64,000 bases of DNA, taken from positions 310,001-374,000 of the forward strand of contig NZ_CP024628.1 in the NCBI RefSeq assembly GCF_024449095.1, written 5' to 3'. A model generated the notes under the pieces. That model did not search any database and had not been told where the DNA came from. It worked only from the letters and a program-made list of their open reading frames with translations. The stretch comes from Vibrio coralliilyticus. GTDB taxonomy: Bacteria > Pseudomonadota > Gammaproteobacteria > Enterobacterales > Vibrionaceae. The position numbers and the translations under genes were made by a program. Positions 36,837 through 46,521 of the stretch are shown in pieces; positions within the stretch are counted from its first letter, which is position 1, and every line of letters starts with the position of its first letter.

Positions 36837-39110
36837 TTATGGATGGTGCGCCTGCCAGTGGATCTGACGCCCATTGCTCAGTTGTGCCAGTATGGAGTGG
36901 GGAGCAACTTTAACCCCTGAACTTTCAATGGATTTGGAGCCAAAGTTAGCGGTAATAGTGCTACCGTCGCTGAAAGAGGTTTGCTGAACCTGTCCTGATT
37001 TATCCAGCCACTTGAAGCTAGTGAGTGGTTTGTCCCACAATTGCTCATGGATGGGAGTATATGCCTGCTGGTAGTGCGCTAGTGCTTTGAGTCTAGGGCT
37101 GTCAGGTGAGTTTGCTTCATCTCGTGTCAGATGCACCATTGGCGGTGTATTGTAGAGCATGGAAATCAAGTCACGTTCGGCTTGGACGTTAGTGAATTTA
37201 AGGCTATCACTGTGCCAGTGATGGCTGTTTATCACTTCGTCATGAAAGACGACTTGGTAAAGAGGCACTCTAAACTGAGGTGAAAATAGCAGTGTTTTAT
37301 AAGGCTCTTTGACCTGCGCACTCTTAAAAAAGAACTCTGGTTTTTGGTCTGGATACCAGCGCCCTAAAAAATAAGGCGAGTGTTGGTCGTGCTTCATCTC
37401 TTTATCTGTCCAGCCGAAGCCGACAGTCTCAAGCCCATGAGCAAATGCGATGCCGGTTGTGGTGAGGCTATTGCCATCTTCTGAGCCCAGTACCAGATTA
37501 CCTTGCTTGGCAATCCAGTTCATTCGCTGGTTAAACGCATTCAGCATATCGCTTTCACTACTGTTATCACGATAGTCTTCTCTTGCCATTGCTGTTGCGT
37601 CTACGTCGAGAAACAAGCTATTGAATCGGCCGTATTGGATGATGTCCTCAACGCGCTGCTTCACGTAATCCAGTTCGCAATTTGGGTTAAGGTAGTAGCC
37701 ATTGCCACGAAACCCTGTTTTCTTTTCACCGTTTGCTTGCTCAATCGCACATTGCTCTCTCATCTGGTCAGGGAGTTGAGCTGTTAACCACCCGTCGTTA
37801 AGGCCTTTTGGTATCGCCGTGTTGTAAGAATCATAGGTGGCGACCAGATAACCCAATTGTTTTGCGGTATCAATAACTTGAGGCTGATAAAAGGCAGGCA
37901 TCCAGTTGTCGAAGCCCAGCCAAAGTTTGGTTAGACCTGCTTTTTTCATATTATCGAGCATATCGAGTGATAACGCTTGCCCCCATCGGTCAGGTGAAAC
38001 TAGGTATTGTGAAGCATTCTGCAATAGCCAGTGCTTTTGGCGTTGTGCAGCTTGGTACTGCGCTGCGATAGCATTGTTGTTTTGTGATGGTGCAGGGGCG
38101 AGGAACTTTAGTTGCAAGGACGCATTGAGTGAGTCAACAAGTAATTGTTTATGATAGCGACTCAGCCAGTCTCGGCCTTTAGTGAGTGGCTTGATCTCTT
38201 GGATTGCCACCTGAGGTTGTGTGAGATCGTCTTGTGAAAAATACCAGTTTTTGAGTCCCCACCAATCTGTGACATCGTCAGTACTGATCAGCGTTTTGCC
38301 AAACAGATAGACCTGACTGGCACCAATTAACCTCGCCAATTGAGGCGTTTGCTTTGCTTTTTCAGCCAGCGTTGTGGATTGATGATGATCAATGCGCCAT
38401 TGCTTATAAGCTTTGGCGCCATCCATCCAGTTGTCACCTAAGGTTATTCGCACTTTGAAGGCTTGGTTTTTATTGAGAGTAGTAAAGCGGTGGTCTGCTA
38501 ACATATCAACTTTGGGCATTGTGTTAGAGAAGGTGAGGCTGTTGTTAGTCGCATTGACAAGGTGGTAGCTGATCGTTTTTTTGCCTTGTTGAACAGTCCA
38601 AAAGGGCATTTTCAGGTCTTGAGTGGTATTTGCTCCTGAGTGGTTTTTTGTCAGATAGTTCGCCCACATCTTGTTGTCTACTGGGATGCGCATTCCCTCA
38701 CTAAAGGGGAGGTAAAGTGTGTCGGTGCATTTTTGCGGCAAATCAAACCAACGTAAAACGATAGGTTGGTTGCGTTTTATCTTAGTTTTTTTTGGAACCG
38801 CGAAGCTCAGTTCAAGAGCCTGCTCTTTTAATACCGCGTTGACGCGGAGCTTACTTGGTTGGAGAACCCAATGTGCTTTGGTCGGTGAGTCCACTGTGAG
38901 CCTTGAGATCGTTTGAGCTTGTTCATTGACACTCAAAGATGGACTATTAATGACAAGATCATTCCAGCGAATGCTCAGATCTTGGGGGGAGATAGCGATC
39001 TGATTTGAGTGGTCACTCAGAGTCAGTGTTTGTGCGCTTGCGCTAAAAGGTAGAATCGCGAAAAACGACAGCGAAGTCAAAGCGGCCATGGGTTTGAATT
39101 TAAAAGACAT
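36837..39110 (-). CDS. Secreted glycoside hydrolase (GH129/GH101-related)
   Basis: A 757-residue protein with a cleavable signal peptide (about 1-26, ending SASAQ). The central part (about 380-620) looks like a TIM barrel of the GH129/GH101-related group: LWLGFDNWMP, a strand ending LFLDVDATA (D502, D504) and LGSEDGN (E544, D545) are candidate catalytic regions. Related enzymes act on alpha-linked GalNAc or similar sugars. The family call rests on motif memory and overall layout only. It lies 92 bases downstream of vxrC on the same strand, with no clear terminator between, so it may be part of that cell-envelope regulon. Confidence 0.6.
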   Translation of the reverse strand: MSFKFKPMAALTSLSFFAILPFSASAQTLTLSDHSNQIAISPQDLSIRWNDLVINSPSLSVNEQAQTISRLTVDSPTKAHWVLQPSKLRVNAVLKEQALELSFAVPKKTKIKRNQPIVLRWFDLPQKCTDTLYLPFSEGMRIPVDNKMWANYLTKNHSGANTTQDLKMPFWTVQQGKKTISYHLVNATNNSLTFSNTMPKVDMLADHRFTTLNKNQAFKVRITLGDNWMDGAKAYKQWRIDHHQSTTLAEKAKQTPQLARLIGASQVYLFGKTLISTDDVTDWWGLKNWYFSQDDLTQPQVAIQEIKPLTKGRDWLSRYHKQLLVDSLNASLQLKFLAPAPSQNNNAIAAQYQAAQRQKHWLLQNASQYLVSPDRWGQALSLDMLDNMKKAGLTKLWLGFDNWMPAFYQPQVIDTAKQLGYLVATYDSYNTAIPKGLNDGWLTAQLPDQMREQCAIEQANGEKKTGFRGNGYYLNPNCELDYVKQRVEDIIQYGRFNSLFLDVDATAMAREDYRDNSSESDMLNAFNQRMNWIAKQGNLVLGSEDGNSLTTTGIAFAHGLETVGFGWTDKEMKHDQHSPYFLGRWYPDQKPEFFFKSAQVKEPYKTLLFSPQFRVPLYQVVFHDEVINSHHWHSDSLKFTNVQAERDLISMLYNTPPMVHLTRDEANSPDSPRLKALAHYQQAYTPIHEQLWDKPLTSFKWLDKSGQVQQTSFSDGSTITANFGSKSIESSGVKVAPHSILAQLSNGRQIHWQAHHP

Positions 39111-39202
39111 GACGAAATCCTATTAGTGGTTTAAGTCACTATTAGAGCGCACGCTATGGTGCTTGATGTCACCCATTTGTCTCTATTATTTTGTGTATTG
39201 GC

Positions 39203-40018
39203 TTACTGGCTGGCCGAAAAGGGCAGAGCCAGCCTCTGTATATATTCAACCTTAAGCCCCTGTTGATACTCGAAGATTGAGACCGATGCACTGAGATGTG
39301 CTGCTCCTTTTGGTTGTTGACTCGATTTCGGAAATGGAGCATTGAGTGTTTGAATCGGGATTCGTCTATCGATCAATGTGTAGTGGCGATCAAACCATTG
39401 CCAGTGTGCCATGGCTTTCGCACAACTGTCGGTCACTGTAGGTGGAGTCACAGTGAGCTGCTGTGTGATGTTATCTAGCGTCAGCCAATTTTGATTTTTT
39501 GGCATTGCGATGATCAGCGCGTAGGCATTCTCGTTCAGCTTTAGTTGGTAGACGCCAGATTCGGGCTCAACCAGCATTTCTTCGCTTTCCATCTCCTGAT
39601 AGCCTAGCTGAGAGGTAAATAATCCATGCAGAATTCTTTTCTTGGTGGGAGAAGTGAGCTCAACGTCTAATGTGGAATGTACATCTTCAGCGGATAGTTT
39701 GATTTGAAAACCCTGTGAAGCCAAGCCAGAGCGCCGGACAAAACTGAGGCTGATATTGGCCGGTAAAAACTCTGAGTGAGTTATGAGCTTTTGACCACAT
39801 TGAGTTTGGTTTAAGATTTCTAATTTCACAGGCTGCCAGTAGTCACGGCTGATATTTTGCTGGCTGAGCGCAAGATGTAACTCCTGCCAGGCGAGCAGAG
39901 GCTGTCCGTTAAGTAGGGCTTCGTAGGTGCGCGAGAGTGGCGTATCGCTAAACCAATTTGCATAAGAGGTTATTGAAAATAACAGTGCGCACAGCAGGCA
40001 GAATGAACGGTGCATCAT
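39203..40018 (-). CDS. vxrC: DUF2861 periplasmic protein, VxrC-type
   Basis: A 271-residue protein with an N-terminal signal peptide (about 1-20, ending SYA) and no transmembrane helix after it. It matches the DUF2861 protein encoded directly downstream of the Vibrio VxrAB two-component genes. The start overlaps the stop of vxrB by four bases, so it is translationally coupled. Its role is unknown; being periplasmic, it might modulate the VxrA sensor domain. The identification rests on gene order and on the recognisable N-terminal region. Confidence 0.82.
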   Translation of the reverse strand: MMHRSFCLLCALLFSITSYANWFSDTPLSRTYEALLNGQPLLAWQELHLALSQQNISRDYWQPVKLEILNQTQCGQKLITHSEFLPANISLSFVRRSGLASQGFQIKLSAEDVHSTLDVELTSPTKKRILHGLFTSQLGYQEMESEEMLVEPESGVYQLKLNENAYALIIAMPKNQNWLTLDNITQQLTVTPPTVTDSCAKAMAHWQWFDRHYTLIDRRIPIQTLNAPFPKSSQQPKGAAHLSASVSIFEYQQGLKVEYIQRLALPFSASQ

Positions 40019-40665
40019 AACGCAGCCTCATTGAGCCGATAGCCCACACCACGATGCGTCTCGATATTCAATACAGGCAGTTTCTGCCGAAGACGTAACA
40101 CATGGTTGTCTATGGTTCGAGTGCTGGGAAAAGCTTGATATCCCCAGATTTTATTCAGTAATTCATCTCGATGAAAGACGCGCCCTTGGTTTTGTACTAG
40201 TAGTACTAGCAGTTGAAACTCCTTCGGCTTTAGGGGGATTGGCTGGTTGTCGAAGGTGGCTTCACGTTTCGCAAGATGGATTTCAATCTTGCCGTAATGA
40301 AGAGTGCTGTCTCCTAATGGACGGAGCTGGCTGACAACGCGTGCCAACAGCTCTTGATGGGAAAAAGGTTTGGTGACATAGTCCTTTGCTCCTGCCATCA
40401 GACCTTCTACTTTTTGCTCAGTGTCGATTCTAGCGGTGAGGAAAATAACGGGCAGAGCCTTGAGGAGCAGCCAATGGGGTAAATGAGCCACACTGTCTCC
40501 ATCGCTTAGCTGTCTGTCGAGTATAACCAGATCCGCTTTAAACCAGTGTTTCTCCACTTTGCTGGATTCTTGCTCCCAAATACATTGGTAGCCGTTCGAC
40601 TCAAACCAAGAGACAAGCCCTTGCCCGAGTAATAAGTCGTCTTCAATCAATAGCAGGGTCTTCAT
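40015..40665 (-). CDS. vxrB: OmpR-family response regulator VxrB (WigR/VbrR)
   Basis: A 216-residue response regulator: receiver domain with phospho-acceptor D50 (VILDRQLSDGD) and the conserved Lys in YVTKPFSHQELL, and a C-terminal winged helix (about 125-210, PLKPKEFQLLVLLVQNQGRVFHRDELL). In V. cholerae VxrB (WigR) controls cell-wall synthesis genes, type VI secretion and biofilm; the V. parahaemolyticus counterpart VbrR controls a beta-lactamase. It overlaps both vxrA and vxrC by four bases. Confidence 0.9.
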   Translation of the reverse strand: MKTLLLIEDDLLLGQGLVSWFESNGYQCIWEQESSKVEKHWFKADLVILDRQLSDGDSVAHLPHWLLLKALPVIFLTARIDTEQKVEGLMAGAKDYVTKPFSHQELLARVVSQLRPLGDSTLHYGKIEIHLAKREATFDNQPIPLKPKEFQLLVLLVQNQGRVFHRDELLNKIWGYQAFPSTRTIDNHVLRLRQKLPVLNIETHRGVGYRLNEAAL

Positions 40666-42047
40666 AGCGGTATCTCCAGTGTGCAGCGCGTAGGTTGGCG
40701 CTGTATGGTTAACTTCCCGCCAATTAATTGAATTAAGTGTTCAACAATATTCAAACCTATTCCCATATTTTCATTGTTTGTTGGTCGCCGCAGATGAGTT
40801 AAAAATCGCTTCATTGGGCTAGGGAAAGATCCTTGGTCAGTCACTTCAATAACTAAAGTCCTGTCCAAGGTTACGTTAATGCCAATTTCGCCTTTGCCGT
40901 GTTGTTTGGCATTTTTAATTAAGTTTTCCAGGCAAATAGAAAGCCAATAGAAAGGCAAGGTTAACGCTTTATTTTGGTTGAGCTGGTAATCGAGTTGATG
41001 CTTTTTACAAATGTGATCAAGCCAATCACTGAGGTAAGCCGTCTGTTCAAGTAATTGTTCGGAGCGTTGTGTGCTCAGATAAATCTTACTGTTTTCTGTT
41101 AATTGTGACAGCCTTTGGTGATCAGACATTAAGCGCCAGACCGCTTCCTGAGCTTTCTCTGGTAAGTGATCAAATTGATCTCGAAGCATCTCTACAGTTA
41201 GACCTAGGCTAGTCATTGGTGTGCGTAACTCATGAGTGAGCAACTGCAGTACGAAGCGTCTTTCACGACTTTGTTTGCGTTTGGCGTAGAGACCTTTGGC
41301 GGTGGTAAAGAGTATCAATAAGGATAAACCTGCGACAAACCAGCGTAATGCGAGGACATTTTCTGCCATCTCACTGATACAAAGATTGCTGTAGCGAAAC
41401 GTGCAGTTCGGACCTGTAATTGTGATATCAAGCTGACGTGCAAGGGGGCGCCATGTATCTGCTGATATCGACTTCCAACCCTGTTCACCACTTAGCCACA
41501 AAGTGTCATCTTCCATCCATGCTCTGTAGCCTTTGAGTAGGGCTTCTCGGCCAGTTGCTGAGAGGGCTGAAAATTGGCTATGTAAGGGGTGCCTAGGGTT
41601 ATTAACCGTTAGGTAACGAAACAGATTGTCACTCTGTATATCTGGATATTGAGCTAGATAACGATCAGCAAAGCTGCCACCTGCGGGGTGTAATAAGTGG
41701 TGAGTAGCGAACCACTCTTCGTTAAGCTTTTGGCGTTTACACAGCGCTAACTCGAACTCGGCAGCATCACTGAGGTGTTGAGGCAATGGATCATTGAGAG
41801 AGCAATTCCGAGATATCTCGTGAATATATTTAATATCTGACCAAGTGTAGTATTCAAAATCAGGATAACGGGTGCGCTCTTGGAGTAACTCGGCTGGAAA
41901 GCGGCTGAGCTGTTGTTGACTCACCAATACATCCTCTGATTGCCAGCTTTTTTGGTAAAGCGATTGCCATCTCTCTTGTAGGCTCTGTGCTTGTGTGTAA
42001 CAAGGAAATACCATAATAAAACACATAACCAGACGATATCGGCGCAT
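40662..42047 (-). CDS. vxrA: Sensor histidine kinase VxrA (WigK/VbrK), DUF3404 sensor
   Basis: A 461-residue kinase: signal peptide (about 1-21), a DUF3404-type periplasmic domain (about 22-232) with four cysteines (82, 103, 215, 223) able to form disulfides, TM about 233-253, HisKA with H272 in LLTHELRTPMTS, and an HATPase domain with N-box NLIKNAKQHGKG and G-box MGIGLNIVEHLI. In vibrios this kinase responds to cell-wall damage, including beta-lactams. First gene of the vxrABC unit. Confidence 0.9.
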   Translation of the reverse strand: MRRYRLVMCFIMVFPCYTQAQSLQERWQSLYQKSWQSEDVLVSQQQLSRFPAELLQERTRYPDFEYYTWSDIKYIHEISRNCSLNDPLPQHLSDAAEFELALCKRQKLNEEWFATHHLLHPAGGSFADRYLAQYPDIQSDNLFRYLTVNNPRHPLHSQFSALSATGREALLKGYRAWMEDDTLWLSGEQGWKSISADTWRPLARQLDITITGPNCTFRYSNLCISEMAENVLALRWFVAGLSLLILFTTAKGLYAKRKQSRERRFVLQLLTHELRTPMTSLGLTVEMLRDQFDHLPEKAQEAVWRLMSDHQRLSQLTENSKIYLSTQRSEQLLEQTAYLSDWLDHICKKHQLDYQLNQNKALTLPFYWLSICLENLIKNAKQHGKGEIGINVTLDRTLVIEVTDQGSFPSPMKRFLTHLRRPTNNENMGIGLNIVEHLIQLIGGKLTIQRQPTRCTLEIPL

Positions 42048-42220
42048 GGGTGAGCTCAGGTTGGATGGAGTGTTAGAGATTTTAGCGGCTTTTTAGCTGT
42101 GTTTGTAACTTATATGTCAACATTGTTCTCTTAAACGCTGGCTGCTCAGATTAACAAAGGTTAATGAATATTGATGATATGAATATTAACTTTGCTCCTA
42201 GTAAAGTAAGGGGAAGCATA

Positions 42221-42709
42221 ATGTTAGAGTGGCGAATCAAAACGTTTTCAGAACTCTCGGTACATGAATTGTATGAGTTTTTGCGCTTGAGAGTTGATGT
42301 GTTCATCGTTGAGTCACAAGATCCATACAGCGATCTCGATGGGAAAGACACCCACCCAGAGACCCGTCATGTGATGGGGTTTGATGGCGATAGGCTGGTG
42401 GCTTACAGCCGACTCATGCCTCAAAGACTAGGGTATCCAGTTGAGGTTCTTGAGCTTATTAAACCAGAAGATCAGGATGTGACGATTGGTCGTGTGATCA
42501 TAGCCAAAAGTCATCGGGGAAGAAGCCTAGGGCATGCTCTGATGAAAATGAGTGTTAACACGATCCGAGAGATCTACCCTAAAGATGCCATTTTTATTTC
42601 CTCTCAGGAACACCTTAAAGATTACTACGGTTCTTATGGCTTTAAGGTGTTTACGGACCGTTATTACGAGGATGGCTGTGTTATGTTAGGGCTGAGATTT
42701 GTGCCCTGA
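42221..42709 (+). CDS. GNAT-family acetyltransferase (ElaA-like)
   Basis: A 162-residue GNAT of the ElaA subgroup. The ATG at 42221 is chosen over the frame start at 42164 because AAGGGGAAG lies five bases upstream. Motifs: LYEFLRLRVDVFIVESQDPYSDLDGKD in the N-terminal half, the acetyl-CoA loop IGRVIIAKSHRGRSLGHALM (about 100-119) and the C-terminal YYGSYGFK. It transfers acetyl groups to an unknown amine. It is divergent from vxrA. Confidence 0.86.
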   Translation: MLEWRIKTFSELSVHELYEFLRLRVDVFIVESQDPYSDLDGKDTHPETRHVMGFDGDRLVAYSRLMPQRLGYPVEVLELIKPEDQDVTIGRVIIAKSHRGRSLGHALMKMSVNTIREIYPKDAIFISSQEHLKDYYGSYGFKVFTDRYYEDGCVMLGLRFVP

Positions 42710-42733
42710 GTTGGCTTCGCTTCAAAAGAACGT

Positions 42734-43393
42734 TTAACCCCAGTGGAGTACAACCCAATTAGGACGCTCTGATATTGCTCTCAGCTTGGGGCATGGGTTG
42801 ATCAAATAAACGAAATCAGCACGCTCGCACAAAGGCAGATCATTGATTGAGTCGGTGAAGAAGTGAATTTCGGAGTAGGGCTCTGCTTGCACTGACAGCC
42901 ACTGCTCTAGCCTAGTCACTTTTCCTTCTCGATAACTCGGTACCCCCGAAATTTCTGCGGTATAGCGGTTATCAGTAGTGACCAAATCAATTCCCATGGA
43001 GTGCTCCACACCTAAGTGTTGTGCAACGGCTTCTACGAGAAAACTCACTGTGGCTGATATAATGAGTGTTTGTTTCCCTTGTTGATGAAGTTCCGCTAAC
43101 AAAGGAATAGATTGACGAAATTGTTTAGGAACAATCCATTTATCGACACACTCTTCAACGAGCATCTGAACGTCTTCGATTGGTAAGTGAGCAATGGGCG
43201 CCATGGCAAAGTTAAGGTAATCGTCCATGTTCAACTGCCCTTGAGCGTACAATTGCATCAGACGTTGGTCTTCCGCAAGGAAATTGGCATCATTGACGAT
43301 GCCTTTCTCAACGAGAAACTCGTTCCATAGCATGGCACTGTCTGCGTTGATGAGGGTTTCGTCAAGGTCGAAAACGTAAAGAGGCTGAGACAT
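42734..43393 (-). CDS. HAD-IB family phosphatase (SerB-like)
   Basis: A 219-residue HAD-superfamily subfamily IB hydrolase: motif I DLDETLI (residues 9-15), a helical cap, motif II SATVSFL (about 114-120), and motif III/IV FTDSINDLPLC (about 178-188). Such enzymes dephosphorylate phosphoserine and related small phosphomonoesters. No signal peptide. It is not obviously in an operon; the next minus-strand gene ends 70 bases before its start. Confidence 0.86.
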   Translation of the reverse strand: MSQPLYVFDLDETLINADSAMLWNEFLVEKGIVNDANFLAEDQRLMQLYAQGQLNMDDYLNFAMAPIAHLPIEDVQMLVEECVDKWIVPKQFRQSIPLLAELHQQGKQTLIISATVSFLVEAVAQHLGVEHSMGIDLVTTDNRYTAEISGVPSYREGKVTRLEQWLSVQAEPYSEIHFFTDSINDLPLCERADFVYLINPCPKLRAISERPNWVVLHWG

Positions 43394-43462
43394 GTCGAGG
43401 CTCTCGCTGATGTAGGATTAGGTTGGCATGGCAGGTTAGCGAAGGATTGTGACAGTTTGTTT

Positions 43463-44251
43463 TCACTCACTGTAAATGGCATCGTCAGAAGCATCGGAGT
43501 GGAAAACTTGGTTTTCGAAACTAATGATTTTTTGGTATTCACCGGATTGTATTAATTGCCGCATACCCATGTAGAGCACGTCATTCAGCTTTTTGTTACG
43601 TTCGTGGTTGTGTTTAGCGAACATGACATACATTTCTTTCTCAATAATCGGTTTAGAGTGAACTCTGAGTTTGTTGATTTGTACTGCCGGTAAGACAGTA
43701 CCCATCATGTAGTAGCCACGATCTATGGCTGCGGGGTACGCGTCAATGCGATGCTTGCCGAGTTTAATGAAATTGCTTTGGTCTTCATTAGCAATTTCTA
43801 CTCGTACATCTTTAGATTGAAGTAATCGGGTCACTTCGTAATCTTGAGTAGCACCAATACGATATTGGTTTAAATCGTCATGCTTTTTCCAATCGAAGTG
43901 ACTATCTTCGTGGTAGAAAAACACAATTTTTTGTTTGAAAAGCGGACTCGAAAAAACAAAAAACGGTTCGTGCTGTTTGCTTCTAAACCATGGAAATGTT
44001 CCATCGTATTGACCGGATTGAGCATACCGATATGCTCGGCTCCATGGGTGGTAGTCTATGACGACACGATACCCTTGGGTGTGATAGGCGGCTTTAACGA
44101 GAACTTCGGCAATCTTATGGTCCGGATTGTTTTGACTGCTGGTATATGGCTCCCAATCGCCAACAACAAATTTGACCACCTTATCATCCGTTTGAGATAC
44201 CGCTAGCGGAGGCAATATCAACAATAAAACTAACGCGAGAATCCTACTCAT
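43463..44251 (-). CDS. Periplasmic substrate-binding protein (SBP_bac_3 type)
   Basis: A 262-residue protein with a signal peptide (about 1-19, ending AVSQ) and the extracellular solute-binding family 3 fold: VVGDWEPYTSSQNN at the start and YPAAIDRGYYMM in the second lobe. There is no ABC permease or ATPase nearby. It lies downstream of a hybrid histidine kinase on the same strand, with 166 bases between, so it may be a free-standing sensor or scavenging protein. Ligand probably an amino acid or related compound, from the family only. Confidence 0.83.
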   Translation of the reverse strand: MSRILALVLLLILPPLAVSQTDDKVVKFVVGDWEPYTSSQNNPDHKIAEVLVKAAYHTQGYRVVIDYHPWSRAYRYAQSGQYDGTFPWFRSKQHEPFFVFSSPLFKQKIVFFYHEDSHFDWKKHDDLNQYRIGATQDYEVTRLLQSKDVRVEIANEDQSNFIKLGKHRIDAYPAAIDRGYYMMGTVLPAVQINKLRVHSKPIIEKEMYVMFAKHNHERNKKLNDVLYMGMRQLIQSGEYQKIISFENQVFHSDASDDAIYSE

Positions 44252-44417
44252 GGTTTGTCTCTTTATGAACCCTAACTTCCAATTTAGATGATAATTGAAT
44301 TAATAAATAGTTCTGATTCATTAAGAGCGACGTAATGAGACCTTCTAAACATGCGTGACTTATTCGTCCTGTTGTTTTTGTTGAACGGTCACTGGATAAG
44401 AGAGGGGAGGCAAGTTT

Positions 44418-46331
44418 TTAGGTTCGGTAGGCCATTTTTGCTTTGTTTTGCGCGCTTTGATAAGCGGGAACATAGTTAATGAGCGCCTCTTCGACCTCCT
44501 TAGGTTTAACAGGCTTGGATAAAAAACCATTCATGCCAATCTCAAAGCAGCGTTCTCTGTCTTCTTTTACCACGTTGGCAGTAACCGCGATAATAGGCAC
44601 ATAAGCTGCCCAACCTTCTAGCTGGCGTATTTTTTGTGTTGCTTCATACCCATTCATCACTGGCATTTGGCAATCCATTAAAATGGCTGCTACTTCGTTT
44701 TTCTGACAATATTCCCAAGCTTCTTGACCGTTGTTGGCGATATCAACTTCCAGGCCAAGTAGATTCAGCATGACCTGAATAACCTGCTGGTTAACCCGCG
44801 TATCTTCTACGACTAGCACCTTGAGGCCAGTTTTGTATTTGGGAGACAGTCTTTTCATCTGTGTAGTGGCAGAGGCGGGAAACGTGACCAAATTGGGGGA
44901 TGATGAAGCCAGAGTACTTGAAGCAGCAGTCGCACCATCAACCGGTATAGAAAAGTAGAAGCTACTACCGAGGCTTATTTCGCTAGACACTTCGAGTTTA
45001 CCCCCCATCATCTCAACAATTTTCTGGCTGATGGCTAAGCCTAGCCCAGTGCCACCATACTGCCGTGTTGTACTGCCATCAGCTTGCTGAAACTTGTTAA
45101 AAATGGCTTCTAGCTTTTCTTTAGCGATACCAATACCAGTGTCTTTTACTTCAAACTGCAGTTGCTTGCCCGCATCGTTCTCTAACATTTTAATATTAAG
45201 TTCTACATAGCCTCGATGTGTGAATTTAAGAGCGTTACTTATAAGGTTGTTAATGACCTGTTTTAGTCGGACTGAGTCCGCTTCAATGGTTTGTGGAATC
45301 GCTGGGTCAATATTGCAGTCAAAGAATAGCTCTTTTTGTTTTGCGCGAATGCTGTACTCATTGGCTTGCTGCTGTATTAGCTTCTTTAAGTCAAATTCAA
45401 TGGGGTCTAATTCAAAATGGCCGGCTTCGATTTTTGAAAAATCGAGGATATCGTTAATGATGTCGAGCAGGGTATGAGAGGATGTGAGTAAGATATCGAC
45501 ATAATTGCGCTGCACTTCATTGGGGTTAGTTTCTTTGAGCAATTCCGCAACTCCAACGATACCGTTCATTGGTGTCCTGATTTCATGGCTCATGTTGGCC
45601 AAAAATTCACTTTTCTTGATGTTGGCGACTTCGGACTTTTCTTTAGACTCAATGATCTGTTGATAGTTAGCATGTAGTTTATCAACACAACGGTTATATC
45701 CTTCGGTTAACAAACTGATTTCATCGGCAAAAAGACGGTTGGTAGGCGCCAGCTTGCTGGGGTTCGGGCTACCATTGAAATCTGCCATGGCCGCAGAAAG
45801 ATGGGCTACGGGCTTTAGAACCAGTTTACGGGTAATCCATAGGAGGCTGGAGACTATCACACACGTCTGAATAAATGTCATGGTGAGAAGAAGCAAAAAT
45901 TTGTGCCATAGCTGCTCGTAAACAGGAGCTAGATCGGTTTCTATTTTCAGTTGCCCAAGAGTGAAGCCTTTGCTGCCTAATTGATAGGTAAGATCCCATA
46001 CGTTAGTGATTTTTTCCCCTTCGATAGGCTCACCCAACTCAACAAGAGGTTTGCTGCTATCGAGGATGGTGAGTCTATCGACGTAGGAGCGTTGAAATAT
46101 TTCATTGACTTGAGTGAAGAGCCGTTTTTGATCTTCCACCCATAAATTGTTTTGCAAGCTGTCGATATAGTTTTCTTCTATATGCAGCATCTGCTTATCG
46201 AGTTTTTCTTGCTCTGCTTGGTATTCGACGTAAACGTTGATACCAGCGATGACAAATGCCATAGCTGTGCTAAGTAGAAGAGTGGCAATAGCAAGTTGTT
46301 TGTCTATGCCCAGTTGACGTTGTGTTTTCAT
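44418..46331 (-). CDS. Hybrid sensor histidine kinase
   Basis: A 637-residue hybrid kinase: TM1 about 12-36, a periplasmic domain (about 37-141), TM2 about 142-166, a HAMP-like linker (about 167-222) with a short coiled coil, HisKA with H249 (NMSHEIRTPMNG), HATPase (N-box about 361-371, GTGLGLAISQ about 427-436), and a C-terminal receiver with phospho-acceptor D553 (AAILMDCQMPVMNG). There is no HPt domain, so it needs a separate phosphotransfer protein. The signal is unknown. Confidence 0.92.
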   Translation of the reverse strand: MKTQRQLGIDKQLAIATLLLSTAMAFVIAGINVYVEYQAEQEKLDKQMLHIEENYIDSLQNNLWVEDQKRLFTQVNEIFQRSYVDRLTILDSSKPLVELGEPIEGEKITNVWDLTYQLGSKGFTLGQLKIETDLAPVYEQLWHKFLLLLTMTFIQTCVIVSSLLWITRKLVLKPVAHLSAAMADFNGSPNPSKLAPTNRLFADEISLLTEGYNRCVDKLHANYQQIIESKEKSEVANIKKSEFLANMSHEIRTPMNGIVGVAELLKETNPNEVQRNYVDILLTSSHTLLDIINDILDFSKIEAGHFELDPIEFDLKKLIQQQANEYSIRAKQKELFFDCNIDPAIPQTIEADSVRLKQVINNLISNALKFTHRGYVELNIKMLENDAGKQLQFEVKDTGIGIAKEKLEAIFNKFQQADGSTTRQYGGTGLGLAISQKIVEMMGGKLEVSSEISLGSSFYFSIPVDGATAASSTLASSSPNLVTFPASATTQMKRLSPKYKTGLKVLVVEDTRVNQQVIQVMLNLLGLEVDIANNGQEAWEYCQKNEVAAILMDCQMPVMNGYEATQKIRQLEGWAAYVPIIAVTANVVKEDRERCFEIGMNGFLSKPVKPKEVEEALINYVPAYQSAQNKAKMAYRT

Positions 46332-46521
46332 AGCAAGTTATTATGTGTTTAATTGCTTACTAATAGCCTAGTATTAATTGTGTCTTTAGGAAAACCGATT
46401 TTTTGCTTTGATTCCCCAAGCAAAGAGGTGACAGAGCATTTAAGGATGTTCGGTCGAGAATAAAAACGGTATTTCCGTAGAACTGGTACATACTTAAGGA
46501 AAGCTCCACTTAAAAGGATTT

